DNA of 64,000 bases from Tropicimonas aquimaris (GTDB lineage Bacteria > Pseudomonadota > Alphaproteobacteria > Rhodobacterales > Rhodobacteraceae). A program made the translations under genes and the position numbers. The notes below the pieces were generated by a model. That model did no database searches. It saw only the letters and a program-made list of their open reading frames with translations, and had not been told where the DNA came from. Location of the stretch: positions 1 through 64,000 of the forward strand of contig NZ_JBHTJT010000050.1 in assembly GCF_042676185.1 (NCBI RefSeq). The letters run 5' to 3'. Positions 7,986 to 16,668 of the stretch are shown piece after piece (within the stretch, counting starts at the first letter, position 1; the number at the start of each line of letters is the position of its first letter).

Positions 7986-8273
7986 TCAATCCTCGTTGAT
8001 GTCCTCGTCGAACGTCTTCACCGACCCGCCAGACAGCCCGAATATCCGCTTCAGCGCCAGCCAGGCCACGAGCGAGAGCACGGCAAAGACCAGGAACAGC
8101 AGCGGCAGCGACCCGGCCATCATCGCCCCGAGCGGCCCGCCGACCCAGAGCAGCAGCCCGGTCGCCAGCGCCCCCACCGCGAAGCCCAGAAAGATCCATC
8201 CCGGCGCCAGCACCTCGAGGATCGCCAGCACCAGCCCGGCGATCACCCAGGCCCACCAGGTGCTCCAGACCAT
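7986..8273 (-). CDS. Short NfeD-like membrane protein
   Basis: A 95-residue protein with three hydrophobic stretches (WWAWVIAGLVLAILEVL, FLGFAVGALATGLLLWV, and LPLLFLVFAVLSLVAWLAL) and an acidic tail. NfeD proteins pair with stomatin/SPFH proteins in membrane microdomains. The usual C-terminal soluble OB-fold of longer NfeD proteins is missing, so this is the short form. Its ATG overlaps the stop of the upstream stomatin gene by one base (TGATG), so translation is coupled. Confidence 0.85.
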   Translation of the reverse strand: MVWSTWWAWVIAGLVLAILEVLAPGWIFLGFAVGALATGLLLWVGGPLGAMMAGSLPLLFLVFAVLSLVAWLALKRIFGLSGGSVKTFDEDINED

Positions 8274-9163
8274 CAGCCACGCCCCCGCAACATCTTGAAC
8301 GCGTCACCGAAGGCCTCGGCGGCATTCGCCGGCAGCACGATGGTCTGCTTGCCCTCGCCGTTGCCGAGGTTGTTCAGCGCCTCGACCTGCTTCAGCGCCA
8401 CCTGGTACTGCGCCGCTTCGATCCCGTTATCGCGGATCGCCGCCGCTACCACGCCGGTGGCATAGGCCTCCGCATCCGCCTGGATCCGCCGCGCCTTGGC
8501 GACCTGCTCGGCGGCATAGAGCTCCGCATCCGCGTTGAGCTCGATCGCCCGCTTCTGGCCCTCGGCCCGGGTCACCGCGGCGCGGCGCTCCCGCTCGGCG
8601 TTGAGCTGCTGCAGCATGGCGTCCCGCGTCGCCTGGTCGAGATTGACGTCCAGGATCTCCGCCCGGGTCACCTCGATCCCCCAGTCGTCCACCGCGGATT
8701 CGACGCTGGTCTTGATCTGATCGATCAGCTGCGAGCGGTTCGACTGCACCTCGTCGAGGTCCATCTTGCCGATCTCGGCCCGCACGATCCCCGCGACGGT
8801 CGTGGCGATCGCCCCGTCCACGTCGCGGATCCGGTAGACCGTCTTTTCCGGCTCGAGGATGCGGTAGAACACCGATGTGTCGATCTGCACCAGCACGTTG
8901 TCCTTGGTGATCGCATCCTGGGTGGCGTTGGGCAGCTGCCGCTCCAGGATCGACACCTTGTGCGCGACCCGGTCGAGAAACGGCACGATCAGGTTCAGGC
9001 CCGGCCCGAGCACCGCCCGCAAACGGCCGAACCGCTCCACCACGTATTTCTCGGATTGCGGCACGATCCGCACCCCGAGAAAGACACAGAGCAGAATGAA
9101 GGCCGCAAGAAGCAGCACCACCACCGAGCCGCCAGAAAGGGAGAAAAGAATATCTTCGAGCAT
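8273..9163 (-). CDS. SPFH/stomatin-family membrane protein (QmcA-like)
   Basis: About 296 residues with one N-terminal membrane helix (SGGSVVVLLLAAFILLCVFLGV) followed by a band-7/SPFH domain (RIVPQSEKYVVERFGRLRAVLGPGLNLIVPFLDRV) and an Ala/Glu-rich coiled coil (AEGQKRAIELNADAELYAAEQVAKARRIQADAEAYA). Such proteins oligomerise into membrane scaffolds and influence proteases such as FtsH; the specific role here is unknown. The frame is open to 9223, but I prefer the ATG at 9163 because it gives the standard N-terminus just before the helix; the ribosome binding site is weak. It forms an overlapping pair with the short NfeD gene. Confidence 0.88.
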   Translation of the reverse strand: MLEDILFSLSGGSVVVLLLAAFILLCVFLGVRIVPQSEKYVVERFGRLRAVLGPGLNLIVPFLDRVAHKVSILERQLPNATQDAITKDNVLVQIDTSVFYRILEPEKTVYRIRDVDGAIATTVAGIVRAEIGKMDLDEVQSNRSQLIDQIKTSVESAVDDWGIEVTRAEILDVNLDQATRDAMLQQLNAERERRAAVTRAEGQKRAIELNADAELYAAEQVAKARRIQADAEAYATGVVAAAIRDNGIEAAQYQVALKQVEALNNLGNGEGKQTIVLPANAAEAFGDAFKMLRGRG

Positions 9164-9340
9164 GGGACCGCTTTCGTCTGCCAGCAAATCTTGCAGGACT
9201 ATGCCGGTCGCATGTGAAAACAAAAAGGCGCGAATGGTCCGATTGCAGGAAACCGGGAGCGGATGTGGCGCGGGAGCGGCATCGGCGCTGCTGCGCGGCG
9301 ACGATCAGCCGAGCGCCTCCCACCAGTGGCACAGCGCACC

Positions 9341-9766
9341 CTACAACTCCGGAACGGCGTTCGGATGGGCGATGAAACGGGGCACGCCCATCATCTCCCA
9401 ACGCTGGCCCTCCTCGCCAAAGACGATCGCCTCGACCAGCGCCGGCGGGATGCGGGCGACGAAGAAGACGCCCGCGATCCGCTGCGGCTGATACTTGTGG
9501 AACCGGTCGGCATGGACGACCGACGCCGCCGGGACCCGGATGCCGAATTCCTCGTGCGTCTCGCGCAGCGCGCAGTCGAGCGCCGTCTCCCCCGGCTCGC
9601 TCTCGCCGCCCGGAAGATCCCATTGGCCCGGGTTCGGGATATGCGCAAAGTCGTCCCTGAGGTAACTCACCAGATGGTCGCCGCAGATTAGGGCGATCTT
9701 TGCTCCCAGAACATCGCGGCTGGCGGTCCAGTCCCGCGCCACCGGTCTCGTCTCGATCACCGCCAT
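9341..9766 (-). CDS. Nudix hydrolase
   Basis: A 141-residue Nudix protein. The box GGESEPGETALDCALRETHEEFGI fits Gx5Ex7REUxEExGU exactly, so metal-dependent pyrophosphohydrolase activity on a nucleoside diphosphate derivative is likely. The substrate cannot be told from the sequence. It stands alone between the stomatin pair and dinB and is divergent from dinB. Confidence 0.9.
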   Translation of the reverse strand: MAVIETRPVARDWTASRDVLGAKIALICGDHLVSYLRDDFAHIPNPGQWDLPGGESEPGETALDCALRETHEEFGIRVPAASVVHADRFHKYQPQRIAGVFFVARIPPALVEAIVFGEEGQRWEMMGVPRFIAHPNAVPEL

Positions 9767-9935
9767 CCGTTCCCTTCCGTCCCGCCTTCACTTAGCGCGC
9801 CCCGCCAACGAGGCAAACCCAAGGCGCCTGGCTGCAGGGGGCGCCAGCCCGCCCACGGAACAAATCCGTTGCGCCCGGTCCGTCCCCTCCCCTATCCCGT
9901 CTGCACCACAGGTTCCCAGCTAAGGGCCCCGCGCC

Positions 9936-11189
9936 ATGCCCGCGCTCTGCCGCGATTGCCTGCACAGTTTCGAGACCGGCCGCCGCTGCACGGCCTGCGG
10001 CTCGCCGCGCGTGATCGCCCATCCCGAACTCTTCGACCTCGCCATAGCCCACATGGATTGCGACGCCTTCTATGCTTCTGTGGAAAAGCGCGACGACCCG
10101 AGCCTCGCCGACAAGCCGGTGATCGTCGGCGGCGGCAAGCGCGGGGTGGTCTCCACCTGCTGCTATATCGCCCGCACCTACGGCGTGCGTTCGGCGATGC
10201 CGATGTTCCAGGCGCTGAAGCTCTGCCCGCAGGCCGTGGTGATCAAGCCGCGGGGAGAGGCCTACGCCGCGGCCTCCCGTGCAATCCGCGGGATGATGGA
10301 GGAGCTGACCCCGGCCATCGAGCCGCTGTCGCTCGACGAGGCCTTCATCGACCTCACCGGCACCGCGCGGCTTCACCATGCACCACCCGCGGTGATGCTG
10401 GCCCGGCTGGTGCGCCGGATGGAGCAGGAACTGGGCCTCTCCGGCTCGATCGGGCTCAGCCACAACAAGTTTCTGGCCAAGGTCGCGTCCGACCTCGACA
10501 AGCCCCGCGGCTTCGCGGTGATCGGCAAGGCCGAGACAGCCGATTTCCTGCGCGACCAGCCCGTGCGCCTGATCTGGGGCGTGGGCGAGGCCTTCCAGTC
10601 CTCGCTCGACCGCGCCGGCATCCGCACCTTCGGCGACCTGCTCCGCTGGGACCGCAAGGACCTGCATGCCCGGTTCGGCGCCTCGGGCGACCGGCTCTGG
10701 CACCTGGCGCGCGGCGAGGACCGCCGCCGCGTGACCCGCAACGCCCCGGTCAAGTCGATCTCCAGCGAGACCACCTTCTTCGAGGACACCGCCGACCGCG
10801 ACCTGCTGGACGGTCATATCTGGCGCCTCGCCGAGAAGGTCTCGGACCGGGCCAAGGCCAGGGGATCGGCCGGGCGCGTGGTGACGCTCAAGCTGAAACG
10901 GGCGAGCCACGCCCTGCTCACGCGGCGCCGCGCGCTGGAGGACGCCACCCAGGTCGCCGACCGGATCTACCGCACCGCGCGCAGCCTGCTGGACCAGGTC
11001 GAGGAGCCGGGGCCGTTCCGGCTGATCGGCGTCGGCCTGTCGGACCTGGTGCCCGAGGCCCAGGCCGACCTCTCCGGCGATCTGCTCGACCCCGCCGCCG
11101 AGCGCCGCGCCCGCGCCGAACGCGCCACCGACCGAATTCGCGCCCGCTTCGGCGCGGAGGCCATCCTCAAGGGGCGCTCCCTGCGCTGA
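9936..11189 (+). CDS. dinB: DNA polymerase IV with N-terminal zinc ribbon
   Basis: A Y-family translesion polymerase of 417 residues. The palm motif MDCDAFYASVE (Asp41, Asp43, probable steric-gate Tyr46) and SLDEAFID (Asp134, Glu135) give the catalytic acidic residues. The finger, thumb (WGVGEAFQSSLDRAGIRTFGDL) and little-finger regions follow. Ahead of the polymerase is a roughly 25-residue extension with Cys5-x2-Cys8 and Cys18-x2-Cys21, a probable zinc ribbon absent from E. coli DinB. The C-terminus ends KGRSLR, with no obvious terminal beta-clamp peptide of the QLVLGL kind. The start is the first in-frame ATG consistent with the ribbon. No LexA box was recognised upstream. Confidence 0.93.
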   Translation: MPALCRDCLHSFETGRRCTACGSPRVIAHPELFDLAIAHMDCDAFYASVEKRDDPSLADKPVIVGGGKRGVVSTCCYIARTYGVRSAMPMFQALKLCPQAVVIKPRGEAYAAASRAIRGMMEELTPAIEPLSLDEAFIDLTGTARLHHAPPAVMLARLVRRMEQELGLSGSIGLSHNKFLAKVASDLDKPRGFAVIGKAETADFLRDQPVRLIWGVGEAFQSSLDRAGIRTFGDLLRWDRKDLHARFGASGDRLWHLARGEDRRRVTRNAPVKSISSETTFFEDTADRDLLDGHIWRLAEKVSDRAKARGSAGRVVTLKLKRASHALLTRRRALEDATQVADRIYRTARSLLDQVEEPGPFRLIGVGLSDLVPEAQADLSGDLLDPAAERRARAERATDRIRARFGAEAILKGRSLR

Positions 11190-11213
11190 CCGCCACGCCA
11201 TCGGCAAACGGCC

Positions 11214-11284
11214 AGGGGCTCCCGCCCGGGCTCGACGCCTTGCGGCGTCTCCCCCGGTTGGGCCGGGCCGCGCCTTGCGGCGCG
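11214..11284. repeat. Second copy of the GC-rich intergenic repeat
   Basis: The order GGGGCTCCC, GGCTCGACGC, TTGGGCCGGGC and GCGGCGCG matches the element at 7803-7869 with small length differences. As in that case it lies directly behind a plus-strand gene (here dinB) and before a convergent gene. Confidence 0.5.
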
Positions 11285-11458
11285 GCGGTCGCGCTCTCGC
11301 CCGAGGGAGATGCCCGCTGGAAATCGGCTTTGCGGCCGTCTCGGCCTGCAGGCCGAAGGCCTGCGACGCCCAACAGCTTTTCCGCCCCGGCACGGGGGCG
11401 GGTAAGCTGGCGGGAGCCGTTGATCACCGGATAGAACAATCGACTGGAGCGCTATGCC

Positions 11459-12322
11459 CTATTCGGCCGCGAGCGGGAGCGATGCCGCGCGTCCGATCTC
11501 CACGATCTCTTCGATGATGCCCTTCAGCATCGCCCGGAAATCGCTGAAATGCTGGCTGGGCCGGACGGCACGCTCGTCCATGTAAAGCGCCCGGTCGATC
11601 TCTACCTGGACCACGTGCTGCCGACGGGACGGCTTGCCGTAATGCTGGGTGATGAAGGCCCCCGCGAAGGGCGCGTTGCGCACCACCCGCAGGCCGGCCC
11701 GGACAAAGGCCGCTTCCACCGCATCGATCACATCCGGTGCGCAGGCCGCGCCGAACCGGTCGCCCAGCACCACCTGCGGCCGGCGTCCAAGGGCGCCGGG
11801 CATGGAGAGCACCGCCTCGTGCGGCATCGAATGGCAGTCGATCAGGATCGCCCGGCCGAACTGCGCCTTGCTCTCGTCGAGCAGCTGCTGGAGCTGGCCG
11901 TGGTAGGGCCGCCAGACCTCGGAGATCCGCTCCCGCGCCTCCGCCAGTTCTATTTTGCCGCGATAGATCGCCCGACCGTTGGCGACCACCCGGGGAATCA
12001 CCCCCAGCCCGGAGGTCACCCGCGGGTTGTGAGTCACCGCCCGCACGCCGCGTACCACCGCCGGGTCGAGCTCGTCGGCCCCGCGGTTCAGATCCACATA
12101 GGCCCGCGGCGCCAGCGCCGCCAGCAGCGGCGCACCGAGGCCCGGGGCGGTGTTGAACAGCCGGTCGACGAAGGCATCCTCGGAGGAGCGGATCGACATC
12201 TCGTCCAGCACGGACTTCCTCAGGAAATCCCAGCTGTAATCGCGCCCGCTGTGCGGCGAGGCAAAGACCACGCCCGTGGTATGCTCCTTCGGCAGGTCCA
12301 GTCTGTAGGGAAGTATCGCCAT
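11459..12322 (-). CDS. N-formylglutamate amidohydrolase family protein
   Basis: A 287-residue protein of the N-formylglutamate deformylase family, which removes formate from N-formyl-L-glutamate in histidine breakdown or acts on similar substrates. Recognisable segments are VVFASPHSGRDY near the N-terminus, AYVDLNRGADELDP, ILIDCHSMPHEAV and the C-terminal VVQVEIDRALYMDE. There are no hut genes around it, so a role in histidine use is unproven. The frame is open upstream to 12466, but the ATG at 12322 has AGGAGA 5 bp upstream and matches the family start (MAILPYRLD). Confidence 0.85.
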   Translation of the reverse strand: MAILPYRLDLPKEHTTGVVFASPHSGRDYSWDFLRKSVLDEMSIRSSEDAFVDRLFNTAPGLGAPLLAALAPRAYVDLNRGADELDPAVVRGVRAVTHNPRVTSGLGVIPRVVANGRAIYRGKIELAEARERISEVWRPYHGQLQQLLDESKAQFGRAILIDCHSMPHEAVLSMPGALGRRPQVVLGDRFGAACAPDVIDAVEAAFVRAGLRVVRNAPFAGAFITQHYGKPSRRQHVVQVEIDRALYMDERAVRPSQHFSDFRAMLKGIIEEIVEIGRAASLPLAAE

Positions 12323-12480
12323 GCTGTCTCCTTGCAGACCATATAGCGACAAATTTTCCTCTGCCAAAAGCCCTTGAACCCGCCGGGGCTTCGCTTTATA
12401 CGCCCCTCCACCGACGCGGAAACGACCCGCGTTCTTTTCCTTTGTGGAGCGGGACACGGCGGGCACGATTCGGCGAAGGC

Positions 12481-12555
<75 letters not shown>

Positions 12556-12634
12556 TTGAATTCGGGCCGGAAACGGCTCGCTGGCGAAACAAACGGCGCC
12601 GTCTCAGCGCCTGCGACAGAGGAAAGGGAAGACC

Positions 12635-12760
12635 ATGAAGGTCCGCAACTCGCTCCGCTCGCTGAAATCGCGGCACCGGGATTGCCGTATCGTGCGCCGC
12701 AAGGGCCGCGTATACGTCATCAACAAGACCCAGCGCCGCTTCAAGGCCCGCCAGGGCTGA
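12635..12760 (+). CDS. rpmJ: 50S ribosomal protein L36
   Basis: A 41-residue, highly basic protein, MKVRNSLRSLKSRHRDCR followed by IVRRKGRVYVINKTQRRFKARQG. It is the zinc-free (C-minus) type of L36, with a single cysteine instead of the four-ligand zinc site. It is a component of the large ribosomal subunit near the peptidyl transferase region. GGAAAGGGA precedes the ATG. It lies 79 bp after the tRNA-Val gene and is followed by a strong terminator. Confidence 0.97.
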   Translation: MKVRNSLRSLKSRHRDCRIVRRKGRVYVINKTQRRFKARQG

Positions 12761-12785
12761 TCAGCGCAGCTTGAAGACCAGATCA

Positions 12786-12819
12786 GAGGCCGTGGAAATT
12801 TCCGCGGCCTCTTTCTTTT
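12786..12819 (+). terminator. Intrinsic terminator after rpmJ
   Basis: GAGGCCG (12786-12792) pairs with CGGCCTC (12805-12811); the inner TGGAAA/TTTCCG continues the stem with one wobble. TTTCTTTT follows immediately. Confidence 0.88.
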
Positions 12820-12833
12820 GCGCGCCCGCTCCC

Positions 12834-12888
12834 CCGTCACGGCCCCCGTCACAGACCGTCACGGCCCCCGTCACAGACCGTCACGGCC
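12834..12888. repeat. 22-bp tandem repeat, 2.5 copies
   Basis: Unit CCGTCACGGCCCCCGTCACA plus GA occurs perfectly at 12834-12855 and 12856-12877 and half at 12878-12888. Each unit itself contains two CCGTCAC blocks. It lies between the rpmJ terminator and the RTX gene; no function is apparent. Confidence 0.85.
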
Positions 12889-13046
12889 CTAGGCCCCGGA
12901 GCGCGACGGCCGGCGGCAGATTCCCGAAGCGTGACCCCGATCCCACCAGCCGCACCCCGCTGCAGCCTCTCCGTTGACCGGCCGAATCACCCCTGCTACG
13001 CCTTTGGAAAAAGATAATTGGCATAGCGCAAAAGGCAGAGGCACAG

Positions 13047-14867
13047 ATGCAGTTGAAACGATCCAACCCAGAAGTTCTCGTGGGTTCCGTAGGGTATACC
13101 CCGTCCGGCACCTCCCCCGATATCACCACGCTGGCCGACGGCCGGCTTCTTGTGGTCTGGACCGAAACCCTCGGTCGCCCGACCGAAGAATTCGACGACG
13201 TCGACGGCGCGATCTTCGCCCGGATCTTCAATTCCAGCGGCAAGCCCCTCGGCGACGCCTTCCAGGTAAACGACTGGCAGCCCTTCACACAGGACAGCCC
13301 GCAGGTCGTCGCGCTCGATGACGGCGGCTTCGCGATCGGATGGACCCACCGCGCCGAATACGGCGACCACGATCACGACAACGATGTCTTCGTGAAGACC
13401 TACGACTCGGACGGCGAGCCGTCCGGCCGCGTCGTGACCCGCGACCTGGTGATCGACGAACCGGGCAACGATCCCGACAACGATCCGCAGTTGCTCGAGA
13501 TGGTCGCGCTCTCCAACAACCGCATCGGTTTCGCCGTCGACTTCAATGCGGGCGCCCCCGAATCCTACTTCTACACGCTGAGCGCCAATGGCACCGACAG
13601 CGGCGACGGCACCAGCGATTCCAACCGGCACAGCCTCGATCTCGTCGGCAACCCCGACATGGTGCAGCTGGAGAACGGCGACATCGTGCGCGCCTTCACC
13701 TCGCGGGACCCGCTGGTCGGCGACACCCATTATGACATCGTGATCACCATCACCGATGAATACTTCGGCGCGCCGACCGGCATTCCGGGCGTCTATGCGC
13801 CGCTGGAATTCTGGATTTACAACGATCCCGACACCCGCAAGGGCGACATGGAACTGGCCGCGCTCACCGGCGGCGGCTTTGCCATCGCCTACGCGGAACG
13901 CACCGGCGACGGCACCTCGGACGTGCATGTCGACATCCTCACCGACTTCGGCCAGATCGAGTTCCAGAACACGATTGTCAGCCGCAAGCTTGGCATTGCC
14001 TATGACGTCGCCGATATCGACATGCTCGGCCTGTCGAACGGCATGATCGCCCTCGCGGTCGTGATGCACGATGCCACGGGCGGAACCACCGGTGTGGACC
14101 TGTTTCTGCTCGATGCCGATGGCAAGCAGATCGACAAGAAGCAGGTCAGCACCTACGACATCGGCAAACAGGCGGCCCCCTCGCTCACCGAAACGGCAGA
14201 CGGCCGAATCGCTGTCGTCTTCACCGACACCTCCGGAAAGCTGATCGACGGCGACACCGACACGCTCCACATGTCCTTCTTCGACATCAAGGGGCCCAGC
14301 GGCCGTTTCGTCGGCACCAATGACGACGACCTGCTGCGCGGCCTCGGCGGAAACGACACCCTGATCGGTCTCGGCGGCAACGACACGCTCTATGGCGGGC
14401 GCAACCGCGACACCCTGCGCGGCGGCGACAACAACGACACGCTCGTCGGCGGGTCCGGCAACGACTTCCTCGGCGGCGGCGCGGCGCGCGACGTGCTCAA
14501 GGGCCAGGCCGGCAACGACGGCCTGAACGGCGGCAGCGGCAACGACCGGCTGAACGGCGGCACGGGCAATGACATGCTGCGCGGCGGCAGCGGCGTCGAC
14601 ACGATGACCGGCAGTGACGGCGCGGATATCTTCGTCTTCTCGGGCGACATCGGCGAGGATACGGTGACGGATTTCGAGATCGGCACCGACACGCTGCGCT
14701 TCCGCAAGGGCAATGGCGAGGCCGAAAGCTTCCGGCAGTTCGTCAACAACGCCGATCAGGTCGGCAAGAAGGTCGTCTACGACAAGGGCGGCGACGGCGA
14801 AGACACGATCACGCTGCTCGGCACCCAGCTCGACGACCTGTCCCGCTCGGATTTCGACTTCCTCTGA
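13047..14867 (+). CDS. RTX-type calcium-binding protein
   Basis: A 606-residue acidic protein. Residues 1-420 contain recurring segments such as SPDITTLADGRLLVVWTE, SPQVVALDDGGFAIGWTH, DMELAALTGGGFAIAYAE and APSLTETADGRIAVVFTD, about one every 60-100 residues, suggesting a beta-propeller-like fold. Residues about 421-530 hold some ten GGxGxDxLxG nonapeptides (GGNDTLIGLGGNDTLYGG and so on), the calcium-binding parallel beta-roll of RTX proteins. A C-terminal DIFVFSGDIGEDTVTDFEIGTDTLRF block resembles those near type I secretion signals. There is no N-terminal signal peptide, which agrees with type I secretion, but no TolC/HlyB/HlyD genes are in the window. Confidence 0.85.
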   Translation: MQLKRSNPEVLVGSVGYTPSGTSPDITTLADGRLLVVWTETLGRPTEEFDDVDGAIFARIFNSSGKPLGDAFQVNDWQPFTQDSPQVVALDDGGFAIGWTHRAEYGDHDHDNDVFVKTYDSDGEPSGRVVTRDLVIDEPGNDPDNDPQLLEMVALSNNRIGFAVDFNAGAPESYFYTLSANGTDSGDGTSDSNRHSLDLVGNPDMVQLENGDIVRAFTSRDPLVGDTHYDIVITITDEYFGAPTGIPGVYAPLEFWIYNDPDTRKGDMELAALTGGGFAIAYAERTGDGTSDVHVDILTDFGQIEFQNTIVSRKLGIAYDVADIDMLGLSNGMIALAVVMHDATGGTTGVDLFLLDADGKQIDKKQVSTYDIGKQAAPSLTETADGRIAVVFTDTSGKLIDGDTDTLHMSFFDIKGPSGRFVGTNDDDLLRGLGGNDTLIGLGGNDTLYGGRNRDTLRGGDNNDTLVGGSGNDFLGGGAARDVLKGQAGNDGLNGGSGNDRLNGGTGNDMLRGGSGVDTMTGSDGADIFVFSGDIGEDTVTDFEIGTDTLRFRKGNGEAESFRQFVNNADQVGKKVVYDKGGDGEDTITLLGTQLDDLSRSDFDFL

Positions 14868-14909
14868 GACCGCATCCGGCCGGGGCCGCCCATCGCGCGG
14901 CCCCGCGCC

Positions 14910-15380
14910 TCACCCCGGCACCGGATAGCCGCGCCACCCCTTGATCGAGCGCAGCGCGAAGCTGGTCTGCATCCCCGACACCCCCGGCAAACGGCCCAGG
15001 CAATTGCGGTGGATGTTGTCGTAATCGGCGACGTCCCGCGCCACGATCCGCAGGATGTAATCCGCCGTCCCGGTGGTCAGCACGCATTCGAGTATCTCGT
15101 CATAGAGCATCACCGCGCGTTCGAAGGCGTTCATCGCCTCCTGGCTCTGGGAGGTCAGAGTGATCTCGACGAAAACCAGCAGATCGAGCCCCAGCGCCTT
15201 GGGATTCACCCGCGCCGAATAGCCGTCGATCAGCCCGCCCGCCTCCAGCAGCTTGACCCTCCGGTGGCAGGCCGATGTGGACAGCCCGATCCGCTCGGCC
15301 AGCTCCGCAACGGGAATGTTCGACTCTCTCTGCAACTCCCGAAGAATCTGTGCATCGAAGCGGTCCAGCATGTGGTTCAC
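14910..15380 (-). CDS. Lrp/AsnC-family regulator, probable activator of ald (AldR-type)
   Basis: A 156-residue regulator with an N-terminal winged helix-turn-helix (LDRFDAQILRELQRESNIPVAELAERIGLSTSACHRRVKLLEAGGLI) and a C-terminal RAM/AsnC ligand-binding domain (LVFVEITLTSQ...YILRIVARDVADYDNI). It is divergent from the alanine dehydrogenase gene, the classic layout of AldR with ald, so it probably controls ald in response to alanine or related amino acids. The GTG at 15380 is preceded by GAGGGG at good spacing; the ATG three codons later would be too far from it. Confidence 0.88.
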   Translation of the reverse strand: MNHMLDRFDAQILRELQRESNIPVAELAERIGLSTSACHRRVKLLEAGGLIDGYSARVNPKALGLDLLVFVEITLTSQSQEAMNAFERAVMLYDEILECVLTTGTADYILRIVARDVADYDNIHRNCLGRLPGVSGMQTSFALRSIKGWRGYPVPG

Positions 15381-15524
15381 CTATTTCCCCTCAACGTCGG
15401 AAATTTTACCGCACAGCCCGGAGTATGCACACAAAATTCGAAACTCCCGCGGAACCGCCTCCGGTATCCTTGTTGCATTTGCATCGAACGACACACGCAA
15501 CCAGAACAGGGAAGCAACAGGGCC
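15381..15524. promoter_or_regulatory. Divergent control region aldR / ald
   Basis: This 144-bp AT-richer gap holds both promoters and very likely the Lrp-family binding sites. Candidate sites with an A/T core include GGAAATTTTACC near 15400 and CACAAAATTCGAA near 15430. The exact boxes are inference; the shared position between regulator and target is seen. Confidence 0.45.
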
Positions 15525-16643
15525 ATGAAGATCGGTGTCCCCAAGGAGATCAAGAACCACGAGTACCGCGTCGGGCTTACGCCGGAATCCACCGCCGAGC
15601 TGGTGGCCCACGGCCATAGCGTGCTGGTCGAGACCGGCGCAGGGCTCGGCATCGGCGCACATGACGAAGCCTACCGCGCCGCTGGCGCGCGGATCGCCCC
15701 CGGTGCCGCCGAGGTCTTTGGCGAAGCCGCGATGATCGTGAAGGTCAAGGAGCCGCAGGCCGCCGAATGCGCCATGCTGCGCAAGGGCCAGCTGCTCTAC
15801 ACCTATCTCCACCTGGCGCCGGACCCGGACCAGACCCGCGCGCTGCTCGCCTCCGGCGCGACCGCCATCGCCTACGAGACCGTCACCAGCCCCTCCGGCG
15901 GACTGCCGCTGCTGAAACCGATGAGCCAGGTCGCGGGGCGGATGTCGATCCAGGCCGGCGCCACGGCGCTGGAAAAGGCCCATGGCGGCCGCGGCGTGCT
16001 GCTCGGCGGCGTGCCGGGCGTTGCGCCGGGCCGGGTCGTGGTCCTTGGCGGCGGGGTGGTCGGCTTCAACGCCGCGCAAATGGCCGTCGGCCTCGGCGCC
16101 GACGTGACGATCCTCGACCGCAGCCCCGAAGTGCTGGAGCGTCTCGCCACTCATTTCGAGAGCCGCGCCAAGACCGCCTATTCCACCCGGACCCGCGTGG
16201 CCGAGCTGATCGCCGAGGCCGACCTCGTGATCGGTGCCGTGCTGATCCCCGGCGCCGCCGCGCCCAAGCTCGTCACCCGCGCCGACCTCGCGACGATGAA
16301 GCAGGGCGCGGTTCTGGTGGATGTCGCCATCGACCAGGGCGGCTGTTTCGAGACCGCGCGCGCCACCACCCATGCCGAGCCGACCTACGAGGTCGACGGC
16401 ATCGTGCATTACTGCGTCGCCAACATGCCCGGCGCGGTGGCCCGCACCTCGACCTACGCGCTCAACAACGTCACCCTGCCCCATGCCCTGCGCATGGCCG
16501 ATCTCGGCTGGCAGGAGGCGCTGCGCCGCGACAAGCACCTGCGCAACGGCCTGAACGTCTGGAACGGGCAGATCACCTGTGAGGCCGTGGCCGATGCGCT
16601 CGGCTACGACCTGCACAGCGCCGAGGATGCGCTGGCCGCCTGA
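15525..16643 (+). CDS. ald: Alanine dehydrogenase
   Basis: NAD-dependent L-alanine dehydrogenase (L-alanine to pyruvate plus ammonium). The N-terminus MKIGVPKEIKNHEYRVGLTP is the family signature. The Rossmann motif is VVVLGGGVVGFNAAQMAVGLGADV. HYCVANMPGAVARTST and the catalytic Lys/His region (VKVKEPQ, YLHLA) are present. Length is 372 residues, normal. It is divergent from an AldR-type regulator. The frame extends far upstream, but the ATG at 15525 is the family start. Confidence 0.96.
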   Translation: MKIGVPKEIKNHEYRVGLTPESTAELVAHGHSVLVETGAGLGIGAHDEAYRAAGARIAPGAAEVFGEAAMIVKVKEPQAAECAMLRKGQLLYTYLHLAPDPDQTRALLASGATAIAYETVTSPSGGLPLLKPMSQVAGRMSIQAGATALEKAHGGRGVLLGGVPGVAPGRVVVLGGGVVGFNAAQMAVGLGADVTILDRSPEVLERLATHFESRAKTAYSTRTRVAELIAEADLVIGAVLIPGAAAPKLVTRADLATMKQGAVLVDVAIDQGGCFETARATTHAEPTYEVDGIVHYCVANMPGAVARTSTYALNNVTLPHALRMADLGWQEALRRDKHLRNGLNVWNGQITCEAVADALGYDLHSAEDALAA

Positions 16644-16668
16644 GCCGGCGCGGTTGGGATCGGGCGCC

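Noticed and set aside
12834..12888. Possible CRISPR-like array
   Set aside because: The repeats are directly adjacent without unique spacers and only 2.5 copies exist; it is a simple tandem repeat.
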